The notes under the pieces are model-generated. The model saw only the letters and a program-made list of their open reading frames with translations. It was not told the DNA's origin and did not search any database. Positions 34,832 to 43,465 of a stretch of 64,000 nucleotides of DNA are shown in pieces; the first letter of the stretch is position 1, and the number at the start of each line of letters is the position of its first letter. Made by a program: the position numbers and the translations under genes. The DNA comes from JAYQKL01 sp049889415. GTDB taxonomy: Bacteria; Pseudomonadota; Alphaproteobacteria; RS24. The stretch spans positions 8,965 to 72,964 of the forward strand of contig JBMHDL010000002.1 in assembly GCA_049889415.1 (NCBI GenBank), in the 5' to 3' direction.

Positions 34832-36099
34832 TTCGGCGCATTTGAGGCGGTCATTTCCTCCAGCCGAGCCAACAGGGCCGACTCATCAGCCTCAAAACCG
34901 GTTTCCACCCACCAGTTCTCCAAAGCCGCCAAAATCCTGCCAATTTCCGGTCCCGCTTCAAAACCTGCCTGCAAAAGGGTCTTTCCGGTCACAGGAAAGA
35001 CTGGAATGACAAGGTTTTTCAGATCCCTGACCGCAGTTTTCAACCCGGCAATGTCAGGCGTGTGCCCTGCGGCACTTTGCTGGAGTAGCAACAACTCAAT
35101 GCACAATTGCGGACCAAGTCGATAGGCAAGCTGCAGCTGGTTATCAGGCGTGATTTCGGTATCATGATAGGGGTTGGTCAACAGCGCGGTTATTCGATCC
35201 TGTTCCCGGTTTGACAGGCGCAAATGGTCAGCCAGCATTGCAATGTCCGCCGGCACATGCGCAAGAAGACCGGCCAGCCGCACCAATGGGTCAATGGCAA
35301 TGACCTGACTGTCATAGGCCACCAGACGCGACAGACGCTCAAGGCCGTTTTGCAACCCGCTGACCGGCATGGTATGGGCCAAAACACCCGCCCCATGCAT
35401 AAGTTCAAGGGCCGCGACGGGCTGCCGTATTGCCAGCATTTTCATCAATTCCTGATATAGACGTTCGCCGGAAAGCTGCTTCAGACCCGCTCCGTCTTGC
35501 GCTGCCTGACGGCAGGCCGCCAGAGCCGTTTTATCCGGCGCACCGGCCCCGATCAGCGCATGAAACCGGAAAAACCGGAAAACCCGCAGATAATCTTCAC
35601 GGATCCGGGTTTTAGCATCACCAATGAACACAACCCGACCGGCCGCCAAATCAGCCAATCCGCAGCCAAGCGGATCCTCCACATGGCCGGCGGCATCACA
35701 ATACAGCGCATTGACGGTAAAATCACGGCGGCGGGCATCCGCAACCCAATCCTCCCCATATACCACACGCGCATGACGGCCATCCGTTTCCACATCCTGA
35801 CGCAGGGTGGTGATTTCATAATGAAACCCGTCCAAAATCGCCGTCACAGTGCCGTATTTCACCCCTGTGGGAACAACTTTGACATCGGCCTGCGTCAAAT
35901 GTGCGACCACGGCTTCCGGCACCAAGCTGGTGGCCATATCAACATCCACAGCTTGTTTGCCATTATCCCTGACATGACCGCTCAGACTGTCGCGCACACA
36001 GCCGCCGACAGCACGCAGATTGGCCGGCCCCAAAAGCTCAAAAAGTTTTCTGGTCTGCGGGCGGATAAGCCAGTCCGCTCGAATGACGGGCGTCGTCAT
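34828..36099 (-). CDS. CCA tRNA nucleotidyltransferase / poly(A) polymerase family protein
   Basis: A 423-residue class II nucleotidyltransferase. The head domain shows VGGCVRDSL followed by the DxD-type catalytic pair in VDVDMAT, then RRDFTVNALYCDAAG and REDYLRVFRFFRFHA. It adds or repairs the CCA end of tRNAs (or polyadenylates; the two are hard to separate by sequence). Last gene of an operon DUF1285, NUDIX, DUF6111, CCA enzyme, each overlapping or adjacent to the next. Confidence 0.92.
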   Translation of the reverse strand: MTTPVIRADWLIRPQTRKLFELLGPANLRAVGGCVRDSLSGHVRDNGKQAVDVDMATSLVPEAVVAHLTQADVKVVPTGVKYGTVTAILDGFHYEITTLRQDVETDGRHARVVYGEDWVADARRRDFTVNALYCDAAGHVEDPLGCGLADLAAGRVVFIGDAKTRIREDYLRVFRFFRFHALIGAGAPDKTALAACRQAAQDGAGLKQLSGERLYQELMKMLAIRQPVAALELMHGAGVLAHTMPVSGLQNGLERLSRLVAYDSQVIAIDPLVRLAGLLAHVPADIAMLADHLRLSNREQDRITALLTNPYHDTEITPDNQLQLAYRLGPQLCIELLLLQQSAAGHTPDIAGLKTAVRDLKNLVIPVFPVTGKTLLQAGFEAGPEIGRILAALENWWVETGFEADESALLARLEEMTASNAPN

Positions 36100-36386
36100 T
36101 TCCCGTTACCGTCATCTGATAGTTCAACCGGCGCAAAATACCCCGGGACCAGTTCGCCGTCGCGCATCTCGGCCGGGACATAAATATATTCCGTTGACAC
36201 ACCCAGAGTGCCGCGCCACCAGAACAGGCTGGCTAATAACAGCACCAGCCCAGCCGAACCGGCAACAGCCCAAATCTTGAGGTCAGCTTCGCTCGGCTTA
36301 GTGCGCTTGACCACGGCCAGCCAGAACAAGGCCACCAGAAACGGCAAAGAGAAAACCAACAGGCTCCAGAGCAGAATGCGGATCAT
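36096..36386 (-). CDS. DUF6111 family membrane protein
   Basis: A 96-residue protein with two hydrophobic helices (about residues 5-25 and 40-60) and a polar C-terminal tail ending YVPAEMRDGELVPGYFAPVE. This is the alphaproteobacterial DUF6111 family, of unknown function. It overlaps both neighbours by 4 bases within the DUF1285-NUDIX-DUF6111-CCA operon. Confidence 0.82.
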   Translation of the reverse strand: MIRILLWSLLVFSLPFLVALFWLAVVKRTKPSEADLKIWAVAGSAGLVLLLASLFWWRGTLGVSTEYIYVPAEMRDGELVPGYFAPVELSDDGNGK

Positions 36387-37021
36387 GGAAACACCCTTTC
36401 ACTGAGATTGCGGATCATGCCCGCTGTCACACCCCAAATATAGTAGTCCTGATACGGCATCGTATAGAAAAACCGTTCCCTGCCGTGGAACCGGTCGCTG
36501 GCCACCATGTGATTGCGTTGGTCCATCAAGTGTGCCAGCGGCACCTGAAAAGCGTCAGCCACCTCATCGGGATTGAGTAACATGTCAAAACCCGGCTGCA
36601 CCAGCGCGACAACCGGCACCACGCAATATCCGGTGAAGGTTTCATATGTATCGCCATATCCCAGCACCTCAACCAAATCCGGATTGAGGCCGACCTCTTC
36701 CTGCGCCTCGCGCAGGGCCGCGGCGGCCACCGTGGCATCCGTCGGATCCACGCGCCCGCCTGGAAAGGCGATTTGACCGGAATGGTTGGCCAGTTTTTCA
36801 GCTCTACGGATGAATAAGACTTCAGCTCCCTGTTCATATGGGATGATCGGCACCAGCACCGCAGCCGGTTTAAGCGTTTTTTTGCGCAGGCTGTCAGGCA
36901 CGTCCTGGTTCAGGTCAAAATCCCCAGTTTGCCCACGCGCCACGGACAACGCCGTCACGCTTGGCGCGGTCGGCAGAATCCGTTCGTGCAGTCTTTTTTT
37001 CAACCTCTCGGTCGGCGACAT
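36383..37021 (-). CDS. NUDIX hydrolase, CoA pyrophosphatase type
   Basis: A 212-residue hydrolase. The CoA-specific block LANHSGQIAFPGGRVDP leads into the NUDIX box with ALREAQEEVGL; the first acidic position of the box is Asp, as is usual in CoA pyrophosphatases. It probably splits coenzyme A or its oxidised forms. Second gene of its operon. Confidence 0.9.
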   Translation of the reverse strand: MSPTERLKKRLHERILPTAPSVTALSVARGQTGDFDLNQDVPDSLRKKTLKPAAVLVPIIPYEQGAEVLFIRRAEKLANHSGQIAFPGGRVDPTDATVAAAALREAQEEVGLNPDLVEVLGYGDTYETFTGYCVVPVVALVQPGFDMLLNPDEVADAFQVPLAHLMDQRNHMVASDRFHGRERFFYTMPYQDYYIWGVTAGMIRNLSERVFP

Positions 37022-37024
37022 GGC

Positions 37025-37612
37025 TCACTCCTCAAATGCATCGCAGCGCGACACGGGAAAAAACACACCGGCACTCCACACCCCTAAATGCCTTTCCCCT
37101 TTGTGCGTCTCCTCAACGCACAAATCGACAAGACGGTAAAATACCGGACGGGCAATCAAGGCCTCCAGGCGCGCGCGCACCAGAACATAGGGTGACGGCT
37201 CAAGACTGTCCGGGTCAATCGCCACACGTATCGGATTATCCCCCCCGGCAAGGCAGACATCATCGGTCAAAGTGGTGAAAACAAGTTTCTGGGTCTCCCC
37301 TGCGCCTTCCACATCTAGCTCGACCGCGACAAACGGCGCATCTTCCACCGTGACAAGAATTTTTTCAGCGGGCGTCACCACATAATGCGCCCCGTCCTCA
37401 TCATGGCGTAAAATCGAGGAGAAAAGCTTGACCATGGGTTTGCGGCCAATCGGCGAGCCTTGATAATACCAAGTTCCGTTCCGCTTGATTTCAAGCCCTA
37501 TATCCCCGCAATAAGGCGGGTTCCACAAATGCACAGGCGGCAAACCCGCAGCATCTTTCTGCCGGTCTATACTTTTGAGAACCTCATTCAGGGCATTTGT
37601 GTCAGTAACCAT
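37025..37612 (-). CDS. DUF1285 family protein
   Basis: A 195-residue protein with the DUF1285 hallmarks PPVHLWNPPYCGDIGLEIKR, then GTWYYQGSPIGRKPMVKLF and SILRHDEDGAHYVVTPAEK. Function is unknown. A start 21 bases further upstream is possible, but ATG 37612 (MVTDTNALN) fits better. First gene of the operon that continues with the NUDIX hydrolase. Confidence 0.88.
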   Translation of the reverse strand: MVTDTNALNEVLKSIDRQKDAAGLPPVHLWNPPYCGDIGLEIKRNGTWYYQGSPIGRKPMVKLFSSILRHDEDGAHYVVTPAEKILVTVEDAPFVAVELDVEGAGETQKLVFTTLTDDVCLAGGDNPIRVAIDPDSLEPSPYVLVRARLEALIARPVFYRLVDLCVEETHKGERHLGVWSAGVFFPVSRCDAFEE

Positions 37613-37645
37613 GCCTAAATCACGCCTTTGCATCAGCTGTTGGTG

Positions 37646-38137
37646 TCATGTTTTGCCCTCAACCAGCCCATTCAGCGGTTGCTGCGCTCCTGCCCATCTG
37701 ATGAGAACGCGGCCAGGATCAACCGGCGCCGGATAGGAAAGATCGGCCGGAGCCGGTTCAAACCCACATGGTTGATAATAGGGCAAATCCCCTACCAAAA
37801 GAATATAAGCCATACCGGTCTGATCAGCCAGTGCCAGGCTGTGGCGCATCAAGGCACGACCCAAGCCCTGCCCTTGCCGGTCGCCATGAACCACCAGAGG
37901 CCCGAGTAAGGCGCCCTCAACCCCGCCGACAATGATCCGCCAATAAGATATGGCGGCAATGACCTGCCCCTGCCCGTCAAGCGTCATGAAAGCGAGATTT
38001 TCCAGCTCAGCGCTTTTTTCGCGAAGGCGTTCCGCCATGCGCACATAACGCCCTGGACCGAATTCACGGTCCAAAAGCAGGTTAATCTGCGCTTTTTTTT
38101 CAACAGTTACCGGCAAAATGTCATTTTGCTGAGTCAT
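37646..38137 (-). CDS. GNAT-family N-acetyltransferase (YhbS-like)
   Basis: A 163-residue acetyltransferase. The acetyl-CoA-binding loop GDRQGQGLGRALMRHSLALA and the C-terminal GYxxCGF-like YYQPCGFEPAP block match the YhbS group. Substrate unknown. It lies 33 bases upstream of the DUF1285 gene on the same strand. Confidence 0.88.
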   Translation of the reverse strand: MTQQNDILPVTVEKKAQINLLLDREFGPGRYVRMAERLREKSAELENLAFMTLDGQGQVIAAISYWRIIVGGVEGALLGPLVVHGDRQGQGLGRALMRHSLALADQTGMAYILLVGDLPYYQPCGFEPAPADLSYPAPVDPGRVLIRWAGAQQPLNGLVEGKT

Positions 38138-38191
38138 GCGACCCCCGAATAAGTTGTCTCATCCTGAAAACAGGCTTTCGGGGCGGTCCTA

Positions 38192-39133
38192 TCATGGCAA
38201 GAATATGAACGCAATGTAGGAAACATATGCCGCAAGAAACACGCCTCCCACCATTCTGCCGACCGGTTGACGCGCCAAAACCGCTGCGAACACCGCAAAC
38301 GATGCAGCCAGCATGACCCAAACATCAAAACCGGCGATTTCAACGGCAATTTCAAGCGGCGTTATCAGCCCCGCAACCCCCAAAATCAGGCATATGTTAA
38401 AAATATTGCTGCCAATAATATTTCCTATGGCAACCCCGACTTCGCCACGGTATGCCGCCAAGACGGAAATAGCCAATTCAGGTAAGGAGGTGCCGAGCGC
38501 GACCAAGGACAGGCCAATGACCGCTTCAGAAACTCCAACGCCACGCGCCAGCACAACCGAACCCTCAACCAGAATATCCGCTCCCCAAACCACCATCACC
38601 ACGCCGGCTCCCAATAGCAGCATGGCGAGAAACACTCCGGTTTGTCCGGCGTCGCCGACGTCGCGGTCCTTGCCACCGGACTGCTTTTCCTGACGATAGA
38701 CGCCTGACAAATACAGCGTCAGAGCCATCAGCAGGAAAATCGCCATGGCCCGGGTAATGAGGCCGAAAAAGCAAAACAGCAGAAAGACGCAGGAGACGAG
38801 CATCATGAAAGCGCCATCCCTGAACAGGGATTTTTGATCAGTAACCAATGGCGTGATAACAGCCGTTGCCCCTAAAACCAGCAGGATATTGGCGATGTTA
38901 CTACCCACAATATTGCCAACAGCGATGCCGGGATTGCCGGACAGACCGGCCTGAACCGATACCATGAGTTCTGGGGCGGAAGTTCCGAGCGCAACCAGCG
39001 TCAACCCGATGACCAGCGGGGGAATCTGGAGCTTTTCCGCCAGCCCTACGGCCCCTTTGACAAGCGCCTCGCCACCAGCGGCAAGCATGGCAAAACCGCA
39101 CAAAACCATCAAAAAAGCTGTTGTCATCGTCAT
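38192..39133 (-). CDS. Calcium/sodium antiporter (CaCA family, YrbG-like)
   Basis: A 313-residue exchanger. The two inverted alpha repeats carry ALGTSAPELMVSVQAG and ALGTSLPELAISVLAA, with the downstream GNIVGSNIANI and GNIIGSNIFNI. About ten helices. It exports Ca2+ in exchange for Na+ or H+. ATG 39133 is chosen, preceded by GGCGGAA; ATG 39127 is also possible. Confidence 0.93.
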   Translation of the reverse strand: MTMTTAFLMVLCGFAMLAAGGEALVKGAVGLAEKLQIPPLVIGLTLVALGTSAPELMVSVQAGLSGNPGIAVGNIVGSNIANILLVLGATAVITPLVTDQKSLFRDGAFMMLVSCVFLLFCFFGLITRAMAIFLLMALTLYLSGVYRQEKQSGGKDRDVGDAGQTGVFLAMLLLGAGVVMVVWGADILVEGSVVLARGVGVSEAVIGLSLVALGTSLPELAISVLAAYRGEVGVAIGNIIGSNIFNICLILGVAGLITPLEIAVEIAGFDVWVMLAASFAVFAAVLARQPVGRMVGGVFLAAYVSYIAFIFLP

Positions 39134-39272
39134 TTCCGCCTGAAAACCTGTTCTCAACTTATAGCTTATTCCCCCCTGCGCAACAAAAACAGGGTGGCTA
39201 AACTATCCCCATAAAAAAATGACGGATGCGTCATTTTTTTCTTGAAAGCCCACATCGATTCTGGTTCTATAA

Positions 39273-39338
39273 GTGTATTGAACACGACTTAGGTCGTTAG
39301 GGCGTTCTCATCGGGGGAAGAGAACGCCCTTTTTATTT
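39273..39338 (+). ncRNA. Candidate small RNA ending in a strong intrinsic terminator
   Basis: Within the 319-base gap 39134-39452, ACGAC (39284-39288) pairs with GTCGT (39293-39297) around TTAG, and this is followed at once by a perfect 10-bp terminator stem with a 10-base loop and T5. A -10-like TATAAG lies at 39268-39273. No plus-strand gene ends nearby: the upstream gene is divergent. So the terminator must serve an RNA that begins inside the gap. Confidence 0.45.
39300..39334 (+). terminator. Intrinsic terminator without an upstream gene
   Basis: GGGCGTTCTC (39300-39309) pairs perfectly with GAGAACGCCC (39320-39329) across a 10-base loop, then five T (39330-39334). It reads in the plus direction; on the minus strand a weaker A/T context makes it a poor terminator. 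Confidence 0.85.
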
Positions 39339-39360
39339 GTCTTTTCTTATTTGTCTTTTC
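39333..39360. repeat. Tandem 14-base repeat, two exact copies
   Basis: TTATTTGTCTTTTC occurs twice in a row directly after the terminator T run, within a T-rich stretch. It may be a slippage product. No role is evident. Confidence 0.7.
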
Positions 39361-39452
39361 CTGTTTTTTTTGGCGTCACAATATGCAAATATCTGACAAC
39401 ATAATCCAGGTTACATCATCAGGATTTAAACAGCGTATGAATGGAGAACTGA

Positions 39453-39674
39453 ATGTCTGATACCCAAGACGATGCAGAACGCATTACCGTTCTGTCCAAG
39501 GACTTTACCCCGGCTGCCATGGAATTTCACCGCAGCCACATGGCGTCCAAGGGATACCGTATGGAAGGATCGATTGTTGCCAGACGTTTCCAGGTCACAG
39601 ACGGTTTGAGCGAGCCGCAGGATCTGTTTGACGGTGACACATATTATGCCGTGACATTTGTCAAAGGTGACTGA
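39453..39674 (+). CDS. Small hypothetical protein
   Basis: A 73-residue soluble, acidic protein, not recognised. It has no signal or membrane segment. The AGCCxxxxFHRxxMxxxGY-like middle (MEFHRSHMASKGYRMEGSI) and DTYYAVTFVKGD end look like a small alpha/beta fold. A clear GGAGA ribosome-binding site precedes the ATG (tggagaactgaATG), which supports it as a real gene. It is followed by hemA after 98 bases. Confidence 0.65.
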   Translation: MSDTQDDAERITVLSKDFTPAAMEFHRSHMASKGYRMEGSIVARRFQVTDGLSEPQDLFDGDTYYAVTFVKGD

Positions 39675-39772
39675 CGCCTGGGCTTGAGCCAGGAATAGGT
39701 GTGCTGTTTTGGCGCAAATGACAACAGGAAAAAGACTGGATTAACAAACCGCGTTAAGGCACAGTCTTCGCC

Positions 39773-41008
39773 ATGGATTACGATAGTTATATCAATAATG
39801 CCCTGAAGACCCTTCACCAGGAGGGGCGCTACCGGGTTTTTACCGATCTGGGCCGTCAAGCCGGACTGTTTCCGCGTGCCTTGGACTACTCGCAGTCTCC
39901 GCCGCGGGAAATCATTGTTTGGTGTTCCAATGACTATCTTGGCATGGGGCAAAACCCACAGGTTTTGACTTCCATGAAACATGCCATCGAGACCTATGGT
40001 GCCGGCGCCGGCGGCACACGCAATATTTCGGGCACACATCATTTGTTGATTGAGCTGGAAAATGAACTTGCTGATTTGCACGGCAAAGAAAAGGCCCTGC
40101 TTTTCACATCCGGCTATGTTTCCAATGAAGCAACCATCTCGACCCTTTCAAAGCTGCTGCCTGACTGTCTCATCATTTCTGATGAGCTCAACCATGCCTC
40201 CATGATTGCCGGTGTCAAAAGCTCTGGCTGCAACAAAGTGGTCTGGCGGCATAATGATCTCGGCCACCTCGAGGAAATCCTCTCCAACGCCGGCCAGGAC
40301 CGAGCCAAACTGATCGCCTTTGAAAGTGTTTATTCCATGGATGGGGATATTGCCCCGATTGCGGAAGTCTGCGCTTTGGCGAAAAAATACAATGCCCTGA
40401 CCTATCTCGATGAGGTGCATGCCGTTGGCATGTATGGGCCTCGTGGCGGGGGCATAGCAGACCGCGATAATGTCATGGATCAGGTTGATATCATTGAAGG
40501 CACGCTTGCCAAAGCCATCGGCATTATGGGCGGTTACATCACCGGCAAAGCCAATATTATTGACGCCATCCGCTCTTATGCGCCCGGTTTCATTTTTACG
40601 ACCAGCCTACCGCCGGCCATCGCTGCCGGTGCCACAACCAGCATCAGATTGCTGAAATCAGGCAATGAATTACGAACCAGACATCAGGAACGGGCAGAAA
40701 AGCTTAAAAACATGCTGTCCGAGTCCGGGCTGCCGTTCTTGAGGACACAAACCCACATTGTGCCGGTTATGGTCGGCGATCCGGTTTTGTGCAAAGCGGC
40801 CTCTGACCGGCTCTTAAAAAAACACGGCATCTATATTCAGCCCATCAACTATCCGACCGTCCCACGCGGTACCGAACGCCTGCGGATTACCCCGTCACCG
40901 CTGCATGATGACACCATGCTTGGTGAACTGATTGAAGCCCTACTGGAAGTTTGGGAGGCTTTGGACATTTGCGCCAAAACCGAAGGCAAGCTCTCCGAGG
41001 CCATTTAA
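39773..41008 (+). CDS. hemA: 5-aminolevulinate synthase
   Basis: A 411-residue PLP enzyme that condenses glycine with succinyl-CoA (C4 route to heme), a hallmark of alphaproteobacteria. Blocks: WCSNDYLGMGQNP, GAGAGGTRNISGTHH, YLDEVHAVGMYGPRGGG and the PLP-lysine motif EGTLAKAIGIMGGY. Its stop codon overlaps the hemH start by one base (TAATG). Confidence 0.97.
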   Translation: MDYDSYINNALKTLHQEGRYRVFTDLGRQAGLFPRALDYSQSPPREIIVWCSNDYLGMGQNPQVLTSMKHAIETYGAGAGGTRNISGTHHLLIELENELADLHGKEKALLFTSGYVSNEATISTLSKLLPDCLIISDELNHASMIAGVKSSGCNKVVWRHNDLGHLEEILSNAGQDRAKLIAFESVYSMDGDIAPIAEVCALAKKYNALTYLDEVHAVGMYGPRGGGIADRDNVMDQVDIIEGTLAKAIGIMGGYITGKANIIDAIRSYAPGFIFTTSLPPAIAAGATTSIRLLKSGNELRTRHQERAEKLKNMLSESGLPFLRTQTHIVPVMVGDPVLCKAASDRLLKKHGIYIQPINYPTVPRGTERLRITPSPLHDDTMLGELIEALLEVWEALDICAKTEGKLSEAI

Positions 41009-42021
41009 TGAGTCTTCCCTCAGGCCACCCCGACACCGCCTTCGGACAGACAGGTCTTTTGATCGTTAATTTGGGTACACCGGACAGCCCTGATGCAAGA
41101 GGTCTGCGGCCTTATCTGAAACAGTTCCTGAGTGATAAGCGCGTGATTGAAACGCCGGCTGTGATTTGGCAGCCCATTTTACGCGGCATTATCCTCAATG
41201 TCCGGCCCCGTAAATCAGCCCATGCTTATGCCCAGATTTGGGACCGCGAAACTAATGAAAGCCCTTTGCGCCGACACACCAGAGAGCAGGCTGAAGCCCT
41301 GCAGGAAAAATTCGGTGACACGGTGAAGGTCGCTTGGGCTATGCGCTACGGTCAGCCGTCTGTTGAAAGCCGGCTGGATGCCCTGAGGGAAGCGGGATGC
41401 GAACGTATTGTGGTGATGGCGCTTTACCCGCAATACAGCGCGACCACCACCGCCTCAGTGCATGATGCGGTTTTTGACGGTTTGAAAAAATGCCGCTGGC
41501 AGCCCGCTCTGCGCACAGGCGCTCAATGGCATGACAATCCTGATTACATCAAGGCCCTGGCACGCTCCGTCCGGACACAAATCAGGAAACAAAAATGGCG
41601 CCCAGATGTTGTGGTGGCGTCTTTCCACGGCCTGCCAGTCAGCTATTTCCGCAAAGGTGACCCCTATCATTGTCACTGCGCCAAAACAGCGAGACTGCTG
41701 CGTGAAGAACTGGGCTTGACTGAGGATACATTCAAATTGACCTTTCAGTCGCGTTTCGGACCGGCAAAATGGCTTGAGCCATACACCGACAAAACCATTG
41801 AGGCATTGGCTGAACAGGGTAAAACAAAAATCACCGTCATCACCCCCGGCTTTATATCAGATTGCGTTGAGACACTGGAGGAAATCGGTATCGGTGTGCA
41901 GGAAATGTTTCTGGAGGCCGGCGGCACCCATTTCTCAACCGTCCCATGCCTGAACGCAAGTGATCAAGCCATCACATTGTTACACAAACTCGCCAAACGT
42001 GAATTGGCCGGCTGGATTTGA
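41008..42021 (+). CDS. hemH: Ferrochelatase
   Basis: A 337-residue enzyme that inserts iron into protoporphyrin IX, the last step of heme synthesis. Family motifs: GLLIVNLGTPDSPD, the FHGLPVSYFRKGDPYHCHC region with the catalytic His, and FQSRFGPAKWLEPYTD. The ATG at 41008 overlaps the hemA stop; an earlier in-frame start would lie inside hemA. Confidence 0.96.
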   Translation: MSLPSGHPDTAFGQTGLLIVNLGTPDSPDARGLRPYLKQFLSDKRVIETPAVIWQPILRGIILNVRPRKSAHAYAQIWDRETNESPLRRHTREQAEALQEKFGDTVKVAWAMRYGQPSVESRLDALREAGCERIVVMALYPQYSATTTASVHDAVFDGLKKCRWQPALRTGAQWHDNPDYIKALARSVRTQIRKQKWRPDVVVASFHGLPVSYFRKGDPYHCHCAKTARLLREELGLTEDTFKLTFQSRFGPAKWLEPYTDKTIEALAEQGKTKITVITPGFISDCVETLEEIGIGVQEMFLEAGGTHFSTVPCLNASDQAITLLHKLAKRELAGWI

Positions 42022-42048
42022 GTTCCAAACATTGATTTTCAGCAAATC

Positions 42049-42423
42049 ATGATGCAGTCTGACCCTATCGTCACTGTATGGGGTTTTGTAATGGCATATT
42101 GGATGGACCTTTTACACCTGCCGCCAAGTCAGATGGACATCATCGTCTTTGCCTGTATTGCCGTGCTGTTCACAAGGGTCAAACCCCATTTGAGACTCCA
42201 CCAATCGGCATTCGCTGCTTTGTTGACTTTTCTAGTAATAACCTCAGCCCTTCCGCATCTCAGTGATAAAGGGATGTTTTCTTTCCGCGACTTCGGAGAA
42301 AGCCTGTTTTCTACGCCGTTTGGGCTGATTATGAGCCGTTATGCAGCCTTTTTACCAGCTATCTGGGCTTTGCGGCAAATCAGCAAACGATATTTGCCGA
42401 AAAAACTTTTTTTCAAAAACTGA
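42049..42423 (+). CDS. Hypothetical membrane protein
   Basis: A 124-residue protein, not recognised. Three hydrophobic segments (about residues 28-44, 55-70 and 95-108) suggest a small integral membrane protein with a basic C terminus (KRYLPKKLFFKN). It is downstream of hemH by 27 bases; the start has two adjacent ATGs (42049, 42052) with no strong ribosome-binding site. Confidence 0.5.
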   Translation: MMQSDPIVTVWGFVMAYWMDLLHLPPSQMDIIVFACIAVLFTRVKPHLRLHQSAFAALLTFLVITSALPHLSDKGMFSFRDFGESLFSTPFGLIMSRYAAFLPAIWALRQISKRYLPKKLFFKN

Positions 42424-42506
42424 CTGGTTTTTTTGTCTCTTGCCCTATTTATGTATTTGGGTGTGATTACTTCTTAGCGGCTTACGGCACCCTTCCGCGA
42501 CAATAA

Positions 42507-42518
42507 GCCCTCAAGGGC
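42507..42518 (+). promoter_or_regulatory. Small hairpin before the cspA ribosome-binding site
   Basis: GCCC-TCAA-GGGC forms a 4-bp stem-loop that ends 2 bases before the AGGAG site (42521-42525) of the cold-shock gene. It could influence translation with temperature; this is inference. Confidence 0.4.
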
Positions 42519-42531
42519 ACAGGAGTAAACA

Positions 42532-42762
42532 ATGCCAACAGGCGTCGTAAAGTGGTTCAACACCGCTCGAGGCTACGGTTTTATTACACCAGATGATGGT
42601 TCGGCCGATACTTTTGTCCATATCACCTCGGTGAAGGACTCAGGCCTGAAAATGCTGGTTGAAAACCAAAGAGTCAGTTTCGAGTTAAAAGAAGGTCGTG
42701 ACGGTCGTGATATCGCGTCTGACATCACCTTGGTTGACCAAATGGAAACCCTCGCGGGATAA
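42532..42762 (+). CDS. Cold-shock protein, CspA family
   Basis: A 76-residue single-OB-fold protein with RNP1 (RGYGFITPD) and RNP2 (TFVHIT). It binds single-stranded RNA/DNA and melts mRNA structure. The sequence GTVKWFN-like start (GVVKWFNTARGYGF) is classic. A strong AGGAG site precedes it. Confidence 0.95.
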   Translation: MPTGVVKWFNTARGYGFITPDDGSADTFVHITSVKDSGLKMLVENQRVSFELKEGRDGRDIASDITLVDQMETLAG

Positions 42763-42825
42763 AGTCTTGCCTCAAAACCTTATGTGATGGTTATATTGCA
42801 GATATAACATAGCTTGGGTCATGCA

Positions 42826-43191
42826 ATGACACTTTATCCTGAAAAAAGTCAAATCGAAGATCTTCTGAACGGACCGTCTGACTCACCCGTCGTGATGATC
42901 AATCTTCTGGTTTTTAAAGACAGAAGTTCTTACGAAAAATATCAGCTCGCTGTCGCCAAGCTGCTGCCTGAATATGGCGCAAAGGTCGTCTGGGCAGGCG
43001 AAATGCGGTCTACTGTTATCGGTAAAAACGTCCCTGCATTTGAAACCATATATCTGGTCCAATACCCCAACCACAAAGCCTTTGTGGACATGACAAGCTC
43101 CCCGGCCTATCTGGAGGATAAAATCCACCGCGAAGAAGGGCTGGAAAGCCAATGGCTTCTGGCCACAACACCAGACCCCATGTTTCAATAA
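42826..43191 (+). CDS. DUF1330 family protein
   Basis: A 121-residue protein of the DUF1330 (dimeric alpha+beta barrel) family: VVMINLLVFKDRSSYEKY, then GEMRSTVIG and YPNHKAFVDMTSSPAY. Function unknown. ATG 42826 is chosen over an in-frame TTG 12 bases earlier. It is 10 bases upstream of grxC. Confidence 0.8.
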   Translation: MTLYPEKSQIEDLLNGPSDSPVVMINLLVFKDRSSYEKYQLAVAKLLPEYGAKVVWAGEMRSTVIGKNVPAFETIYLVQYPNHKAFVDMTSSPAYLEDKIHREEGLESQWLLATTPDPMFQ

Positions 43192-43200
43192 AATCCTGCC

Positions 43201-43458
43201 ATGAAAAAAGTTACGATTTACACCACCCAAACCTGCCCCTATTGCCATGCAGCAAAGGACCTTCTGTCACAAAAGAAAATTGCATATGACGAAATTGATG
43301 TTTCAGGGAACTCGGACCTGCGGGGTCAAATGAGCCAGAAAGCTGACGGGCGCACCTCCGTCCCGCAAATCTTCTTTGGTGAAACGCATATTGGGGGCTG
43401 TGATGACCTTTATGAACTGGAACACCAAGGCCGCCTGGACAGCCTTTTAGCTGATTAA
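43201..43458 (+). CDS. grxC: Glutaredoxin 3 (dithiol)
   Basis: An 85-residue glutaredoxin with the dithiol active site CPYC (residues 12-15) and the GSH-binding TSVPQIFF and GGCDDLYEL motifs. It reduces disulfides and mixed glutathione disulfides. Its stop codon is 7 bases from the convergent rodA gene. Confidence 0.95.
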   Translation: MKKVTIYTTQTCPYCHAAKDLLSQKKIAYDEIDVSGNSDLRGQMSQKADGRTSVPQIFFGETHIGGCDDLYELEHQGRLDSLLAD

Positions 43459-43465
43459 GCTGTTA

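Noticed and set aside
39242..39273. TTGAAA and TATAAG as a firm sigma-70 promoter for the orphan terminator RNA
   Set aside because: The spacing is 20 bases, outside the usual 16-18, so I give it only as a possible promoter and not as a separate feature.
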